From Chlorobiaceae bacterium (GTDB lineage: Bacteria > Bacteroidota > Chlorobiia > Chlorobiales > Chlorobiaceae): a stretch of DNA of 34,941 bases. The stretch covers positions 1-34,941 of the forward strand of contig JAAXXI010000020.1 in assembly GCA_013334565.1 (NCBI GenBank). The letters are read 5' to 3'. Numbering within the stretch: the stretch's first letter is position 1; each line of letters begins with the position of its first letter. This document shows positions 18,864-27,869 of the stretch, one piece after another. The notes beneath the pieces are model-generated. The model was not told the origin of the DNA and searched no databases. It saw only the letters and a program-made list of their open reading frames with translations. The position numbers and the translations under genes were made by a program.

Positions 18864-19262
18864 CTATTCTTTGGCTTTCGCCCCATACCTCGTATAGATC
18901 AGTACCTTCTCCAATATCTCCTTTACCAGCATCAATTTGTTAAGTGAAGCGGTGGAGACATGTTTATTGATATAATCCAATATCTCTTCTGCGTTTACAG
19001 GATCTGCCTCTCCGGAGAGAGGAGTTAACAGGCACAGCTTAAGCAGCTTAAGCAGCTGTATTGAAAAGAATTTACCAACATTGTCCTCTTTGGCGAGAAG
19101 ATAGAGAAAACAACCATAGACACCATTTTCCTGCAGAACACCAAGAGCCTTTGTCGCTGCGGTTTCAACATTAAATGTTTTCTTGTTGTGTCGAGCAGCA
19201 AGTTCCTGTGCTGACTGCGCAGCAAGGTAATCGAGGTTGATCATGTTTGTCATTTCGTTCAT
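18864..19262 (-). CDS. cmr5: Cmr5-type small subunit
   Basis: 132 residues, all-helical: LDYLAAQSAQELAARHNKKT, then ALGVLQENGVYGCFLYLLAK, which matches the Cmr5 helix pair that positions the subunit on target RNA. The C-terminal half (NAEEILDYINKHVSTASLNK) is an extra helical part. The start overlaps the cmr4 stop by 4 nt (ATGA). Small subunits stack along the belly of the type III effector complex. Confidence comes from the motif plus the position directly after Cmr4. Confidence 0.8.
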   Translation of the reverse strand: MNEMTNMINLDYLAAQSAQELAARHNKKTFNVETAATKALGVLQENGVYGCFLYLLAKEDNVGKFFSIQLLKLLKLCLLTPLSGEADPVNAEEILDYINKHVSTASLNKLMLVKEILEKVLIYTRYGAKAKE

Positions 19263-20350
19263 GCTCCTGTCTCCGCAACTATAAGCGATTGTTTTTCCTC
19301 GGAACCGGTTTTAAATGATTCTTCGCTTTTGCCAAGAATTGCCATTCGTCCGAAACCTCGTGTACCCATACCTCCGACCCCGAGCCATTCAATAAGGCCA
19401 AAACCTGCATCGAGGACATCTTGCGGGAAACACCATGCTGGATTAGCTGTTTTTGCCTCACTCGTCTGCTTCATTGCAGGAAAGTTATTCCGGTAATCAT
19501 CAATAACAACTTCAGCGGCAAGGACAGTAGTACGTGGCAAAGCCTCATAAGTAAAAAGCGCCCCATCAACCGCCGCTCCCCTTTCCGGATCGATGGCAAC
19601 GGAAGTACGCACTTCAAGGTTCGAGTTCACAATCGGGCTGAACAGATGTTCCGGCACGATAACGATCCGTTTTTTAATCTCGGTCCAGCGATTATAATTT
19701 GTTCCTTGATTTTCAGCCAGCTTGAATTTTCCTGATATATCATCTAAGTTCAACTCCACTCTCTTTGCATGCAGGACTAACCATCCGAGATTGATATAGC
19801 CTTCGGTAATTTCCGATGAATCCAATGTCGTAAGTACTTTATCAGCTTTACTTTCATCAGATAATGGATTCATTACCACCCCCATCTCATGAAGCTTCGA
19901 TCGCGTCGTCATCCAAACCGGTCCGGCCATGGAGTGCACCGGAAAAAACATGATATGAGCATCGAATACGTTCACGGTACCTGAATAGGCTGCTTGTTCA
20001 TCGTTGCCGCTGGTATAACCGAAAGTGTAGCAGACGGGACATTTACCGCAATGATTTTTTTTAGACTTTTCCATCATTTTGCTGTTTGCGCTGTCAGCAA
20101 TCTCGTCTGTCGCTTCCGAAGATACTCTCTCGTTTCCGCCTTGCCCCGCACAGGAAGGAGTTCCCTGCAACGATGCTGCATATGCCCTGGCTGCACCGTG
20201 GAGACTGGTACCGGGTATCTTGGGAAGATTTGTGCCTGGTTCCCGGGCAATGCTGTTATCCACCCGGCCAAGCCGGTAGCCTCCGCTTCCGACGTGAACA
20301 GGATCGATGCAGATGAACAGGTAAGTCAGTCGCTGATATTTATCTCTCAT
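19259..20350 (-). CDS. cmr4: Cmr4-type Cas7 backbone subunit
   Basis: 363 residues. Family features: PVHVGSGGYRLGRVDNSIAR, LPKIPGTSLHGAARAYAAS (the RAMP Gly loop region), the Cys set CGKCPVCYTFGY, and RTSVAIDPERGAAVDGALFT followed by YEALPRTTVL, close to the Cmr4 pattern of a conserved R..I.DP...GALF. GVGGMGTRGFGRM forms the C-terminal Gly-rich loop. Cmr4/Csm3 subunits form the helical backbone and cut target RNA every 6 nt. The Asp in GRVDNSIARE is a candidate for the catalytic loop. Overlaps cas10 and cmr5 by 4 nt each. Confidence 0.87.
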   Translation of the reverse strand: MRDKYQRLTYLFICIDPVHVGSGGYRLGRVDNSIAREPGTNLPKIPGTSLHGAARAYAASLQGTPSCAGQGGNERVSSEATDEIADSANSKMMEKSKKNHCGKCPVCYTFGYTSGNDEQAAYSGTVNVFDAHIMFFPVHSMAGPVWMTTRSKLHEMGVVMNPLSDESKADKVLTTLDSSEITEGYINLGWLVLHAKRVELNLDDISGKFKLAENQGTNYNRWTEIKKRIVIVPEHLFSPIVNSNLEVRTSVAIDPERGAAVDGALFTYEALPRTTVLAAEVVIDDYRNNFPAMKQTSEAKTANPAWCFPQDVLDAGFGLIEWLGVGGMGTRGFGRMAILGKSEESFKTGSEEKQSLIVAETGA

Positions 20351-23076
20351 GCTTCTTGCTCCTCGTTTAACGGGCTTTTCAGAATTGTCATGTGAAGTTC
20401 AACCAGATCGGCAAGTTCTCCGGAGTAACCGGCGTCGACAAGCTCTTCCCGATTTTTTTCATCTATTTTTTTATACCACTGATGCTCTTTCGGCCAAAGA
20501 GCGTTGGCCAGGGTATCCTGAACGAACTGGTAAAACACATTGTCACGCTTTACCTCCGCTCGTCGTCCTGATGTCAACCACTCGGCACGTTTCGTCTCAA
20601 TCAGGTTGGTCACTTGATGAATCTGCGAAGTGCTCAGGTAACGAAAATGCCCCCAGATTCTGTTCAGGCGATCGAAATCAACCAGATAAAACGGACGAGT
20701 TCGCCGATTTCTTTTGCCATCTTCGTCGTAGCAGATATCGAATCTGCGCCCGGAGGTATCGAGAAATTCGAAATCGAATCGCCCCGGATAGATCTTTATC
20801 GTCTTACTTTTGTCGAGTTCTGAAATTTTTATCGGTTGACCGATATTGTCTGCATCGAGGCTCCACAGGTACCAGGGATCTTCGTTTATTGTTTCTTCAC
20901 CATACGATGCGGCGTAAGTAATTGACCTGCCATTGTCAAATTTGAGCGTCAATCGCGAAGCATCAGCTTCGTTGCTATTGCTTTCCACAATCCAAGTCTC
21001 GTTATGCTTCGAATCGAGCATCTTCCGCATGGCATTGCCTGCCTCCAGGACTGCCCTCAGTGGTGTGCGGCTCGGAAAAAATACAAGCCCGATGCCCATC
21101 GGCAGACGGTCCTGTATTTTATTCATCTCGGTCCGATATCGATCGATGACCGTTTCAGCAGCATTCAGTGCCGAATCTGCTGGAAGAAGGCTCATGCATA
21201 GAGCAGGCTCTTCAACAAGCGGAATTACAGGAACGTATTCTGTCGAATATTCCACACTGACAATATCTACACTCTTTAATTTGCCGCCCTTCCGCCCGTA
21301 AGAGGATGGATGATAGCATGAATAACGGCCGGGTTTAAGTCCTTTTTTTAACAGGTTTTCATGTTTCATGCCGTATCGATTCGCCAGGACGGAGAGATTT
21401 TCAGTCGACAGAAAATGCCCTTCCTTTTCTCGATTCCAGACACATGAAACCGTGATGCCTCGATATTCAAGCTCATAGGTATGAAATGCTCCCAAACCCT
21501 TTGGCGGATAATCTTTTACTGGCATAAACCGCAACCGGTAGCGTTCCGAATTTTTATTGTTAAGGACAAAGGTATCAGAAACGTTTTTCCAGAACATGGA
21601 AGTCGTTTCGTTGATCCTGAACAATCTTGATGGAGATGGATTTTTAGCTTTAGTATCCGATAACCGAGTAGAAACAAGCACTGATCCATTCAGCCAGTCC
21701 TTTAGCCCGAAGATGCCAACGAAAAGCGCTATCTTTCCCCGGTCATCGGTGACTTCGTCGCTCCAGATCGTTGTGCCCGACAAACTATCATTTGTTTCAG
21801 CCCAGAATTCTGCCCGACGACCTCTTCGGCTAAGGCATACTCGGCAAACATGACGTTCCCTGGCTTTTTTTTCTGTAGCCCATTCAGGGAACTTGAGCTC
21901 CTTGTCATGATTGCTGTCTATCTTCGGTGAGCCAACAGGTCTGAGACCGCATACACTGCATATCTCTGCGTTTGCGGGGCGTTCTGCAGCCCAATCGTCA
22001 AAAAAAAGGTGGGGATGGTCATCCGTATGAACCGGGGATTCAACAAGACTATCTTCCCTCGGATCAACAATAAGGCGTTTTATCGCATCTGCTTGTTGAT
22101 TTTTTGGATCAAGCTCTTTTGCCGTGACTCTTTCTCCTGTTCTTACTGTCGGCAGGAAATCCTCAGCAAGCTCATCCTTGAAAATTTTCCTTATTTCACC
22201 TTTAAGTTCATTCAATTCCTCATTTGTCAGTTGTGGCAGAAGATAGTAATCACCTGTTTCGTCATGATAAATTCTGTTACCGAGAACCCATTCGAATTCA
22301 ATCTTATCCTGTATAATCGAGAGCACATAGTCTATTGCACCTTTTCTGCCAAGCAAATCGGTAACTTTATCACTTTCTGCAAAAAGGGAAAGTTTATCGA
22401 GACAGACACGAAGTGTCTGAAAAGGCAATTCTTCAAATGGAGGTAAAACACTACCTTCAAAAAATAAGAGATATCGGGCAGCCGCTTTTGTCAAGGACGC
22501 AACCAGATAACCCCACTCCCAAAGCGTAACATCATTAATCGGCCTCTGGGTGTCGGCTATTCCTTTTTTCATGCCTTCCCGCATTTCCTTAAACCAAGCT
22601 CTTCTCGTTCCTGCTTCAGAAATGGCGTCATGGATTCGGGCTAAACTCAAAGGAAGATTTGTGCGTATTGCTGTTATACCATTCTCTTTTCCAACGGCAA
22701 CCTTGCCGACATCATATCCAAACGGAGTACTTATGAAGGTTTGCAAATATGGCTGGGTCTCATAAGACTTTTCAGGCTCGCTCTTTGCTTCTGTTTCCTT
22801 GTCAAAGTGAGCGATCCCGTGCATATAACCGATCAGTTTTTCGATCTCAAACGGTATATGTTCAGGAAGAGCTTTTTTATACTCTCTCAGTTTTGCCCTG
22901 AAAAAATCCCTGGAGTCATATTGTTCTTTTTTTTCGTGCTTAACCTTGCACTCTGTTGACTGATTCTTGATGAACGCATTATCCAGCTTACCCAAGTCAT
23001 GGATCAAACCAAGTGTTTCAAGCAGAAGAATCGCTTTTCTCTTTTCATCTGCAGGTTTCAAGAAACTTTGACTCAT
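20347..23076 (-). CDS. Cas10-type large subunit with degenerate cyclase motif (Csx11-like, subtype III-C)
   Basis: 909 residues. An N-terminal HD domain is indicated by H26-D27 in GLIHDLGKLD and by MHGIAH at 85-90. A treble-clef zinc site follows: C373/C376 (CSVC) and C411/C414 (CRVC). The first palm starts near 449 (IALFVGIFGLKDWL). In the second palm the expected GGDD-hydrophobic-LP stretch reads VEEPALCMSLLPADSAL (621-637), with EEPA in place of GGDD; the following palm strand MGIGLVFFPSRTPLRAVLEA is retained. So the fold is Cas10, but cyclic oligoadenylate synthesis is predicted lost, as described for subtype III-C. Possible ssDNA cleavage by HD remains. It overlaps neighbours by 4 nt on both sides. 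Confidence 0.88.
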   Translation of the reverse strand: MSQSFLKPADEKRKAILLLETLGLIHDLGKLDNAFIKNQSTECKVKHEKKEQYDSRDFFRAKLREYKKALPEHIPFEIEKLIGYMHGIAHFDKETEAKSEPEKSYETQPYLQTFISTPFGYDVGKVAVGKENGITAIRTNLPLSLARIHDAISEAGTRRAWFKEMREGMKKGIADTQRPINDVTLWEWGYLVASLTKAAARYLLFFEGSVLPPFEELPFQTLRVCLDKLSLFAESDKVTDLLGRKGAIDYVLSIIQDKIEFEWVLGNRIYHDETGDYYLLPQLTNEELNELKGEIRKIFKDELAEDFLPTVRTGERVTAKELDPKNQQADAIKRLIVDPREDSLVESPVHTDDHPHLFFDDWAAERPANAEICSVCGLRPVGSPKIDSNHDKELKFPEWATEKKARERHVCRVCLSRRGRRAEFWAETNDSLSGTTIWSDEVTDDRGKIALFVGIFGLKDWLNGSVLVSTRLSDTKAKNPSPSRLFRINETTSMFWKNVSDTFVLNNKNSERYRLRFMPVKDYPPKGLGAFHTYELEYRGITVSCVWNREKEGHFLSTENLSVLANRYGMKHENLLKKGLKPGRYSCYHPSSYGRKGGKLKSVDIVSVEYSTEYVPVIPLVEEPALCMSLLPADSALNAAETVIDRYRTEMNKIQDRLPMGIGLVFFPSRTPLRAVLEAGNAMRKMLDSKHNETWIVESNSNEADASRLTLKFDNGRSITYAASYGEETINEDPWYLWSLDADNIGQPIKISELDKSKTIKIYPGRFDFEFLDTSGRRFDICYDEDGKRNRRTRPFYLVDFDRLNRIWGHFRYLSTSQIHQVTNLIETKRAEWLTSGRRAEVKRDNVFYQFVQDTLANALWPKEHQWYKKIDEKNREELVDAGYSGELADLVELHMTILKSPLNEEQEA

Positions 23077-24095
23077 ACCGCTTCCCCTTTCAAGGATTTC
23101 AATGACTTTTGAATTACCTTCTTCAGGTCTTTAAGCGACTTGAAACTTAAAGGCATTAAAGTTTTCTGAGCAGGCAAAAGCATCTTCAGGTAACCATCGC
23201 TGATCCGGTTTAATGATACCCCAAATCCGCTGCTCGTTTTAGCGCCGAACCCATACTTTGTCATCATAGTACATATGCCTTCTGTAAGCATTTCGATATC
23301 CGTTTTGAATTCTTTCTCGATATCAGCACCGGCAAACAAGGGAATATAGGTCAATGTGAAATCAGCGCTCTCGCCTGTTCGAACTGCTTCGAGTAGAATC
23401 GGTCCCCTCTCCGTGGTTTTCCCGGTTTTCCTGTCATGCGGATTGATGATGTCGAAGCGCGTTTGATCAAAAAACGAAGGGTAGAAGTGAAGGCGACCGG
23501 CATGGAACATTTCAGTATCACTGCATTCGCGATCGTTACCGAAGAGTCGCTGAACGACTTCATCATTTTCGTTCAATCCATTCTGCCAGAAAGTATATCG
23601 GAGCGCTCCTTTCCAACTGGTCGAAGTGATCATGGGCATCCTGAACACTTTCTCCTTCCTGAGAGGATTGTCAAGGAGGTAGAACTCCTCTTCGTCCCGG
23701 CTTAAATAGGGTTTACGGAGGGTAAACAGAAATTTCAGCATGAAGCTGTAAGGAGGCAAGTTGACAAATGAATTGCAATCCGGCATTACGTTGAAAGTAT
23801 CAAGCAAGTCCCTGCCGTCAATATTATTGACCCGATGTTTCCATTCACTACGTATTGACGTTGTAATGGCGGTGTATTTCTTTTTTGTTTCTTCAGTTAT
23901 ATTTGCTTCAAACCAGAGGTCAGCAACATGAAGGTCATGACTTGGAATTTTGGATATCTCTTTTTCAATATTGCCATTAACGACTTTTTTCGATTTCCCT
24001 TCTGAAAATCCATTCCCGATAACATCTACTTCAGAAAGCATCGGTTTGATTTTTTGTAGCTGAAAGGCAGTCAAGTCATAGATATCATTCGTCAT
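23073..24095 (-). CDS. Cas7-like RAMP protein (Cmr6/Csm3-like) of the type III complex
   Basis: 340 residues from the ATG at 24095, chosen because it overlaps the cmr1 stop as ATGA and has AGGAGAG upstream; an in-frame extension would run into cmr1. The RAMP core begins near residue 115: SFMLKFLFTLRKPYLSRDEE, FRMPMITSTSWKGALRYTFW, LFGNDRE and AGRLHFYPSFF. Then come RGPILLEAVRTGESADFTLT and the Gly loop YGFGAKTSSGFGV. The 110-residue N-terminal extension (IPSHDLHVADLWFEANIT) is not recognised. It may be the terminal Cas7 subunit (Cmr6 role) or a subtype-specific one. Confidence 0.78.
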   Translation of the reverse strand: MTNDIYDLTAFQLQKIKPMLSEVDVIGNGFSEGKSKKVVNGNIEKEISKIPSHDLHVADLWFEANITEETKKKYTAITTSIRSEWKHRVNNIDGRDLLDTFNVMPDCNSFVNLPPYSFMLKFLFTLRKPYLSRDEEEFYLLDNPLRKEKVFRMPMITSTSWKGALRYTFWQNGLNENDEVVQRLFGNDRECSDTEMFHAGRLHFYPSFFDQTRFDIINPHDRKTGKTTERGPILLEAVRTGESADFTLTYIPLFAGADIEKEFKTDIEMLTEGICTMMTKYGFGAKTSSGFGVSLNRISDGYLKMLLPAQKTLMPLSFKSLKDLKKVIQKSLKSLKGEAV

Positions 24096-25081
24096 AACCC
24101 GCTCTCCTTTATCACAAACATTTTTTTCAGAAACCCGATTTTCCCCAGGGATTGTATGCTGTCCCATGCAATCCAATCTTCAGGCTTCACGATGTAGTTC
24201 TGTTTCAGGCATTGACATATTTGGTCTGTTGCTTCATTACGGCTCAATTTGTCATAACTGTCTTCCGGGAGCCAGCCCCAAAGCCTGATCAGGTTATTTC
24301 CCCGTGTATCCTGATATGGTCCGCACATCCGAATGCATGTCGCTTTCTGCGTTGTGCCCCTTATGAAATTGCAGCTCTCTTCAAGGGAATCTTTCAGAAT
24401 TGACAACTCATCTCGATCAAACTTCCTTAAATTCTTTGGCCCGACTGTAACGAAAAACATATTGCCGAGAGAAGGAAGATGTTGATCATGGGCAGACCCG
24501 GAAATATTTTCGAGATATGTTATCATGGGCTTTGTGTCAATGGGCTTCTCCGTTCTGATCAAACCTGAACCCAGGATTGGTTTGCCCTTGGCGCCAAGTG
24601 CACCCCAATCAGCAATGAACTTCACCAATCCTTCAATAACGTCAGGATTGTATATTTGCAGATTGTCCGTCAATGGTGTGAAGTGCAAAGTGAAATTGCC
24701 CAAATAACCTTTATCGCTTGATTTTCCCGCATTATCCGGTGTCTGAATTTCGAGCCTAAATCTTCTTTTCCAGTTGGTCGCTCCAAATATCAATGATACT
24801 TCGCACAGCCCGGCTTCCTTTAGTTTATATGGATCACGTTTCTCTTCATCCGTCATCTTAGAATATTGTTCAAGATTCAATTCCGGTGGATTATCTGTTG
24901 GGCTTTTTACTGTACCACCAACTCCCCGCACAAGAATTTCGAACCACCAGCGAAGGCTGCCTATGATGCCGGTTTCATGAAGCCTGTCAACTGAACCGGG
25001 AACGTCACCGCCTGTCCAAACAGGTGAGATTGCCTCTAAATTTATGGACAGCTTTTTCGGTTTTTGAATTTCTTCGAGCAT
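24092..25081 (-). CDS. cmr1: Cmr1-type RAMP protein, first gene of the type III operon
   Basis: 329 residues. The Cmr1 signature is clear: LEAISPVWTGGDVPGSVDRL followed by HETGIIGSLRWWFEILVRGV. Later FIADWGALGAKGKPILGSGL is the C-terminal Gly-rich RAMP loop. Cmr1 sits at the end of the type III-B/C complex and helps capture target RNA. It is the promoter-proximal gene; the following genes are coupled by 4-nt overlaps through cmr5, then two short gaps lead to the last RAMP and cas6. No strong Shine-Dalgarno is visible. Confidence 0.9.
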   Translation of the reverse strand: MLEEIQKPKKLSINLEAISPVWTGGDVPGSVDRLHETGIIGSLRWWFEILVRGVGGTVKSPTDNPPELNLEQYSKMTDEEKRDPYKLKEAGLCEVSLIFGATNWKRRFRLEIQTPDNAGKSSDKGYLGNFTLHFTPLTDNLQIYNPDVIEGLVKFIADWGALGAKGKPILGSGLIRTEKPIDTKPMITYLENISGSAHDQHLPSLGNMFFVTVGPKNLRKFDRDELSILKDSLEESCNFIRGTTQKATCIRMCGPYQDTRGNNLIRLWGWLPEDSYDKLSRNEATDQICQCLKQNYIVKPEDWIAWDSIQSLGKIGFLKKMFVIKESGL

Positions 25082-25330
25082 AATCGAGTCAAAGTTTGAT
25101 GATGTTGCTCTATGTCTTCAAACTGCGGTTAAAAAGGCACATAGCTGAACAGATAACTATAGCAAGGGATTCAGCCAAAAATCAGGAAAGGAAATACCTG
25201 AAAAAAATGTACAGAATTTTTCAGGTAAACAGAGTAATTATTAAACAGAAAAACATGATATGATTAAATTATATCTATCACTATCACCTACTGGTCCATA
25301 GAGCATTAAACACTGAACTGCGGAGGTCCT
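25082..25330. promoter_or_regulatory. Divergent intergenic region between the cas operon and the membrane-protein gene
   Basis: 249 nt, AT-rich, between divergent genes, so it should hold the promoters for both the minus-strand cas operon and the plus-strand pair. I see no boxes I would defend; TTGCTA and TATGTG (minus strand, about 100 nt upstream of cmr1) are a weak candidate. On the plus strand GGAGG at 25322-25326 is a strong ribosome site for the next gene. Confidence 0.45.
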
Positions 25331-26638
25331 ATGATGAGAAGTTTGCTCGCTGCACTGATCATCAGCTGTTTTATTGCCGCAGTTGCCTTGGGAGATGCTC
25401 CGGAAAAAGCAGTAGACTCTCCGCAAATCGCGGCAGTCACTGTTCATTCGACAATGAATGAACTTAATGATTTTCGTCCGGGGTACGTTTATCTGGTTAT
25501 AAAAAATCAATCCGATACTCTGCTTGCAATCAGGAAAATCGAACTGGCTGAGCACGCATCTTTCATAAAGGTCAGACCCACCTTTTACGGCTCAAATTTT
25601 TTATCTGCATTCGAGAAGACTCTTATCTACCCCGACAAAAAAATCATCAAACCAGGAACATCGGAAGTATATGGCATCAATATCAAAGCATCGGATCAGG
25701 TAATCCCGGGAAAGCATCTTCTGGTTTTTAATGTCTTTTATGATGGCTGGTCAAAAGGCAAACACAAAGACGGCAGCCTGACAGAAACACATGAATTCCA
25801 GGTCAATGCTTTCGGTGAACATGAAATATTAGGGGCACTACAGAATGCAGTCTCTTTTCTCATGGTTCCGGGATTTATCATAATTATCGTTGCAGGGTTG
25901 ATACTGGCCTGGACTTCATTTATCCCTTCGCAATTGAAAGAAAAGATTCCGGAATGGACTAAGGGAGATAAAATAACCGACCTTCGGTTCTGGGTTGTCG
26001 CCATAACATTATCGCTTTTCATGGCCAGGTGGCTGTATCCGTTTTTGACAGAGCATTTCACATCCTATGGCAAAAGGGATTATCTGTACGGGTATGGGTT
26101 TTCCGATATGGTCATGATGTGGTGGTTTTCGGTGATTACGGGAATCTTTCTTGCTTTTTCGATTTATGTGATATGGCTGCTATCTAAAGTGATTGTCTGG
26201 TCATATAAAGAGATAACGTACCGTTTATCATATAGCGAAGGGGATAATCCGGAAACACTGCTCAAGAAAGCTATCAATAAAGGCATGACTGACTACCGGT
26301 TAAAAAAAGTGTCCGTACGTTCAACAGGTAAAAAAGCTTTTTTGATCGAAAGTGATTCCCACGCCAAAGATGCCTTATGGATCATTCCTTCCGTGAAAAT
26401 ACTCTGGCAGATCGATGCACTGGATCAGATGGAAAGCTTCAATGAGATTAACGATAATGAAACAACTCCGCTGCCAGCAATACTGGATTATCTCCAGAAT
26501 AGCCGAAAGGGGAAAAGCCTGGTTTCAATTGAGTGGGAGAAAAAAGGATATATCGATAACCCTCAACGGGTCAAGAAAGGAGAACTTGATATGGAGCAAG
26601 CAAACGCTTCTATTTTTTACCCGACGTTGAGCGAATAA
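25331..26638 (+). CDS. Unrecognised membrane protein with secreted N-terminal domain, next to the type III operon
   Basis: 435 residues; I do not recognise the family. An N-terminal signal peptide (SLLAALIISCFIAAVALGDA) is followed by an extracytoplasmic domain, residues about 22-170, rich in beta strands (GYVYLVIKNQSDTLLAIRKI, PGTSEVYGINIKA, KHLLVFNVFYDGW) and possibly Ig-like. Three membrane helices follow at about 173-198, 218-238 and 260-290, then a cytoplasmic C-terminal domain of about 145 residues. So topology is N-out/C-in. Start could be either of the two first ATGs; GGAGG spacing favours the second (25334). It is divergent from cmr1 and cooriented with the next gene. Being inside the island, a role as a CRISPR-linked membrane partner is inferred only. 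Confidence 0.75.
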   Translation: MMRSLLAALIISCFIAAVALGDAPEKAVDSPQIAAVTVHSTMNELNDFRPGYVYLVIKNQSDTLLAIRKIELAEHASFIKVRPTFYGSNFLSAFEKTLIYPDKKIIKPGTSEVYGINIKASDQVIPGKHLLVFNVFYDGWSKGKHKDGSLTETHEFQVNAFGEHEILGALQNAVSFLMVPGFIIIIVAGLILAWTSFIPSQLKEKIPEWTKGDKITDLRFWVVAITLSLFMARWLYPFLTEHFTSYGKRDYLYGYGFSDMVMMWWFSVITGIFLAFSIYVIWLLSKVIVWSYKEITYRLSYSEGDNPETLLKKAINKGMTDYRLKKVSVRSTGKKAFLIESDSHAKDALWIIPSVKILWQIDALDQMESFNEINDNETTPLPAILDYLQNSRKGKSLVSIEWEKKGYIDNPQRVKKGELDMEQANASIFYPTLSE

Positions 26639-26641
26639 AAA

Positions 26642-26659
26642 ACCTCCCCCGTGGGGGAG
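26642..26659. terminator. GC-rich hairpin after the membrane-protein gene
   Basis: CCTCCCCC pairs with GGGGGAGG over a 2-nt gap just past the stop at 26638. The A-run lies on its left, so the U-run expected of an intrinsic terminator is on the minus strand, where no gene reads toward it. On the plus strand the hairpin is followed by AACCGTCCAAGG, so termination there would be weak. Confidence 0.45.
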
Positions 26660-26765
26660 GAACCGTCCAAGGAATCCAGCTCAAATAGAGTGGTGCAATC
26701 CTGTCGGACCGCAGTCCTCGCAAAACGAAGTCAATTAAATCTACTGAATAACCAGAGGATTTCAA

Positions 26766-27869
26766 ATGAAAGTAAACAAATTGAAAGTCTCGTTTATCTG
26801 GACAAAAACCTTTTTCCAGCTCTTCGATAAACCGTTACCTTCCGGAGCAGCATTTCTCTTTCCGGTCACTGCACCGGATTACAGGAACACCGTCATATCG
26901 TTCAGTTCGCAAAAATCGTCCTGGACGAACCCGTGGATGATCGATGAGAAAAAAACAAAAATGTGCAACTGGTTCTGGAAATACTACTTCAATGGCATTG
27001 ATCCCGTAAGTACAGATCCGGCAACCACGGCCAATCATGCCTTTCGTTGCAGGGCACCTTTCCGCAAATCACTGAACAACAGCATATCATTTGCCTGGCC
27101 GAAACCATCAAATGGCAGAAACAGGATTTCTTTCGAAAGCTATTTCTACCGGCATGGCGTCACACTCGTCGCAACTGCATATATTTTCGACTGTTCGACA
27201 CCAGAAGAAGCCATTGATCTGGCTTTTTCAATCCGGCATGATTCCTGTTACTCGTCTGAATCCGAGACAAGTAAATCATTGACAGCTGTGAGCATTCACA
27301 TTCTTGATTTGTTGTGTAAAGAGGTAGGGGTTACCGTCAGTTATGATGCTCAACCTTTTTCCTTTGTTGCCCTGGATATGGAATCTCCAGGTAATGCAAA
27401 TCAAGCCGTTGCGCAGAATGACGAGGTTCATCGTTTACTCCATGCTCTTGCAACCTTTGACAGCCAATGGAAAACCATAGCCGCCCTTCCTGATCTAGGC
27501 AAGCATAAAATTCCTGTCAAAAATGAACACAGCGATGACATGCTCTATGGCACCGAACTCAGCAGAGTTTTATGGTTTCCGAGAATGTTCTCGAATCTAT
27601 ATCAGCAGAAAAGAGATTATTCGCTGTTATGGTATTATAGAAACCTGCTGATCGCAACAATGCAGGTGATGAGCCTGTCAAATTTTCTCGTCCGTACGCA
27701 AGACTACCAAAATATAGACTCAAATACTTCACTGATTAATTACTCGAAAGATGTAGCAACTATTTTACGTGAGTTCGAGGAGGGATCAGAAAAGACATAC
27801 CGCAGCAAAAGTCTCGAAAGGCAGCTGCAGGATAATCAGCAACTGCAGAAAGTTCTGCAATATTTCTGA
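26766..27869 (+). CDS. Unrecognised soluble protein, partner gene of the membrane protein
   Basis: 367 residues; no family recognised. AGAGGA precedes the ATG. No signal peptide or membrane helix is evident. Aromatic and Trp/Phe-rich segments occur early (VSFIWTKTFFQLFDKPLPSG, NWFWKYYFNGIDPV). A possible alpha/beta part lies in the middle (FYRHGVTLVATAYIFDCSTP, EAIDLAFSIRHDS), and the C-terminus is helical with a Gln-rich coil (LERQLQDNQQLQKVLQYF). I see no nuclease, CARF or HEPN (Rx4-6H) motif. Its stop overlaps the start of the cas1 remnant by 7 nt, so its 3' end sits on a recombination joint and the protein could be truncated or altered there. Confidence 0.65.
   Translation: MKVNKLKVSFIWTKTFFQLFDKPLPSGAAFLFPVTAPDYRNTVISFSSQKSSWTNPWMIDEKKTKMCNWFWKYYFNGIDPVSTDPATTANHAFRCRAPFRKSLNNSISFAWPKPSNGRNRISFESYFYRHGVTLVATAYIFDCSTPEEAIDLAFSIRHDSCYSSESETSKSLTAVSIHILDLLCKEVGVTVSYDAQPFSFVALDMESPGNANQAVAQNDEVHRLLHALATFDSQWKTIAALPDLGKHKIPVKNEHSDDMLYGTELSRVLWFPRMFSNLYQQKRDYSLLWYYRNLLIATMQVMSLSNFLVRTQDYQNIDSNTSLINYSKDVATILREFEEGSEKTYRSKSLERQLQDNQQLQKVLQYF

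Noticed and set aside
26660..26740. Possible tRNA-like or riboswitch-like RNA
   Set aside because: No cloverleaf, no TTC-loop consensus, and no known riboswitch core found by eye; kept only as a structured gap.
25331..27869. The unknown gene pair as a CARF/HEPN effector or a reverse transcriptase
   Set aside because: No Rx4-6H motif, no CARF-like nucleotide-binding pattern and no YxDD motif are visible in either protein.
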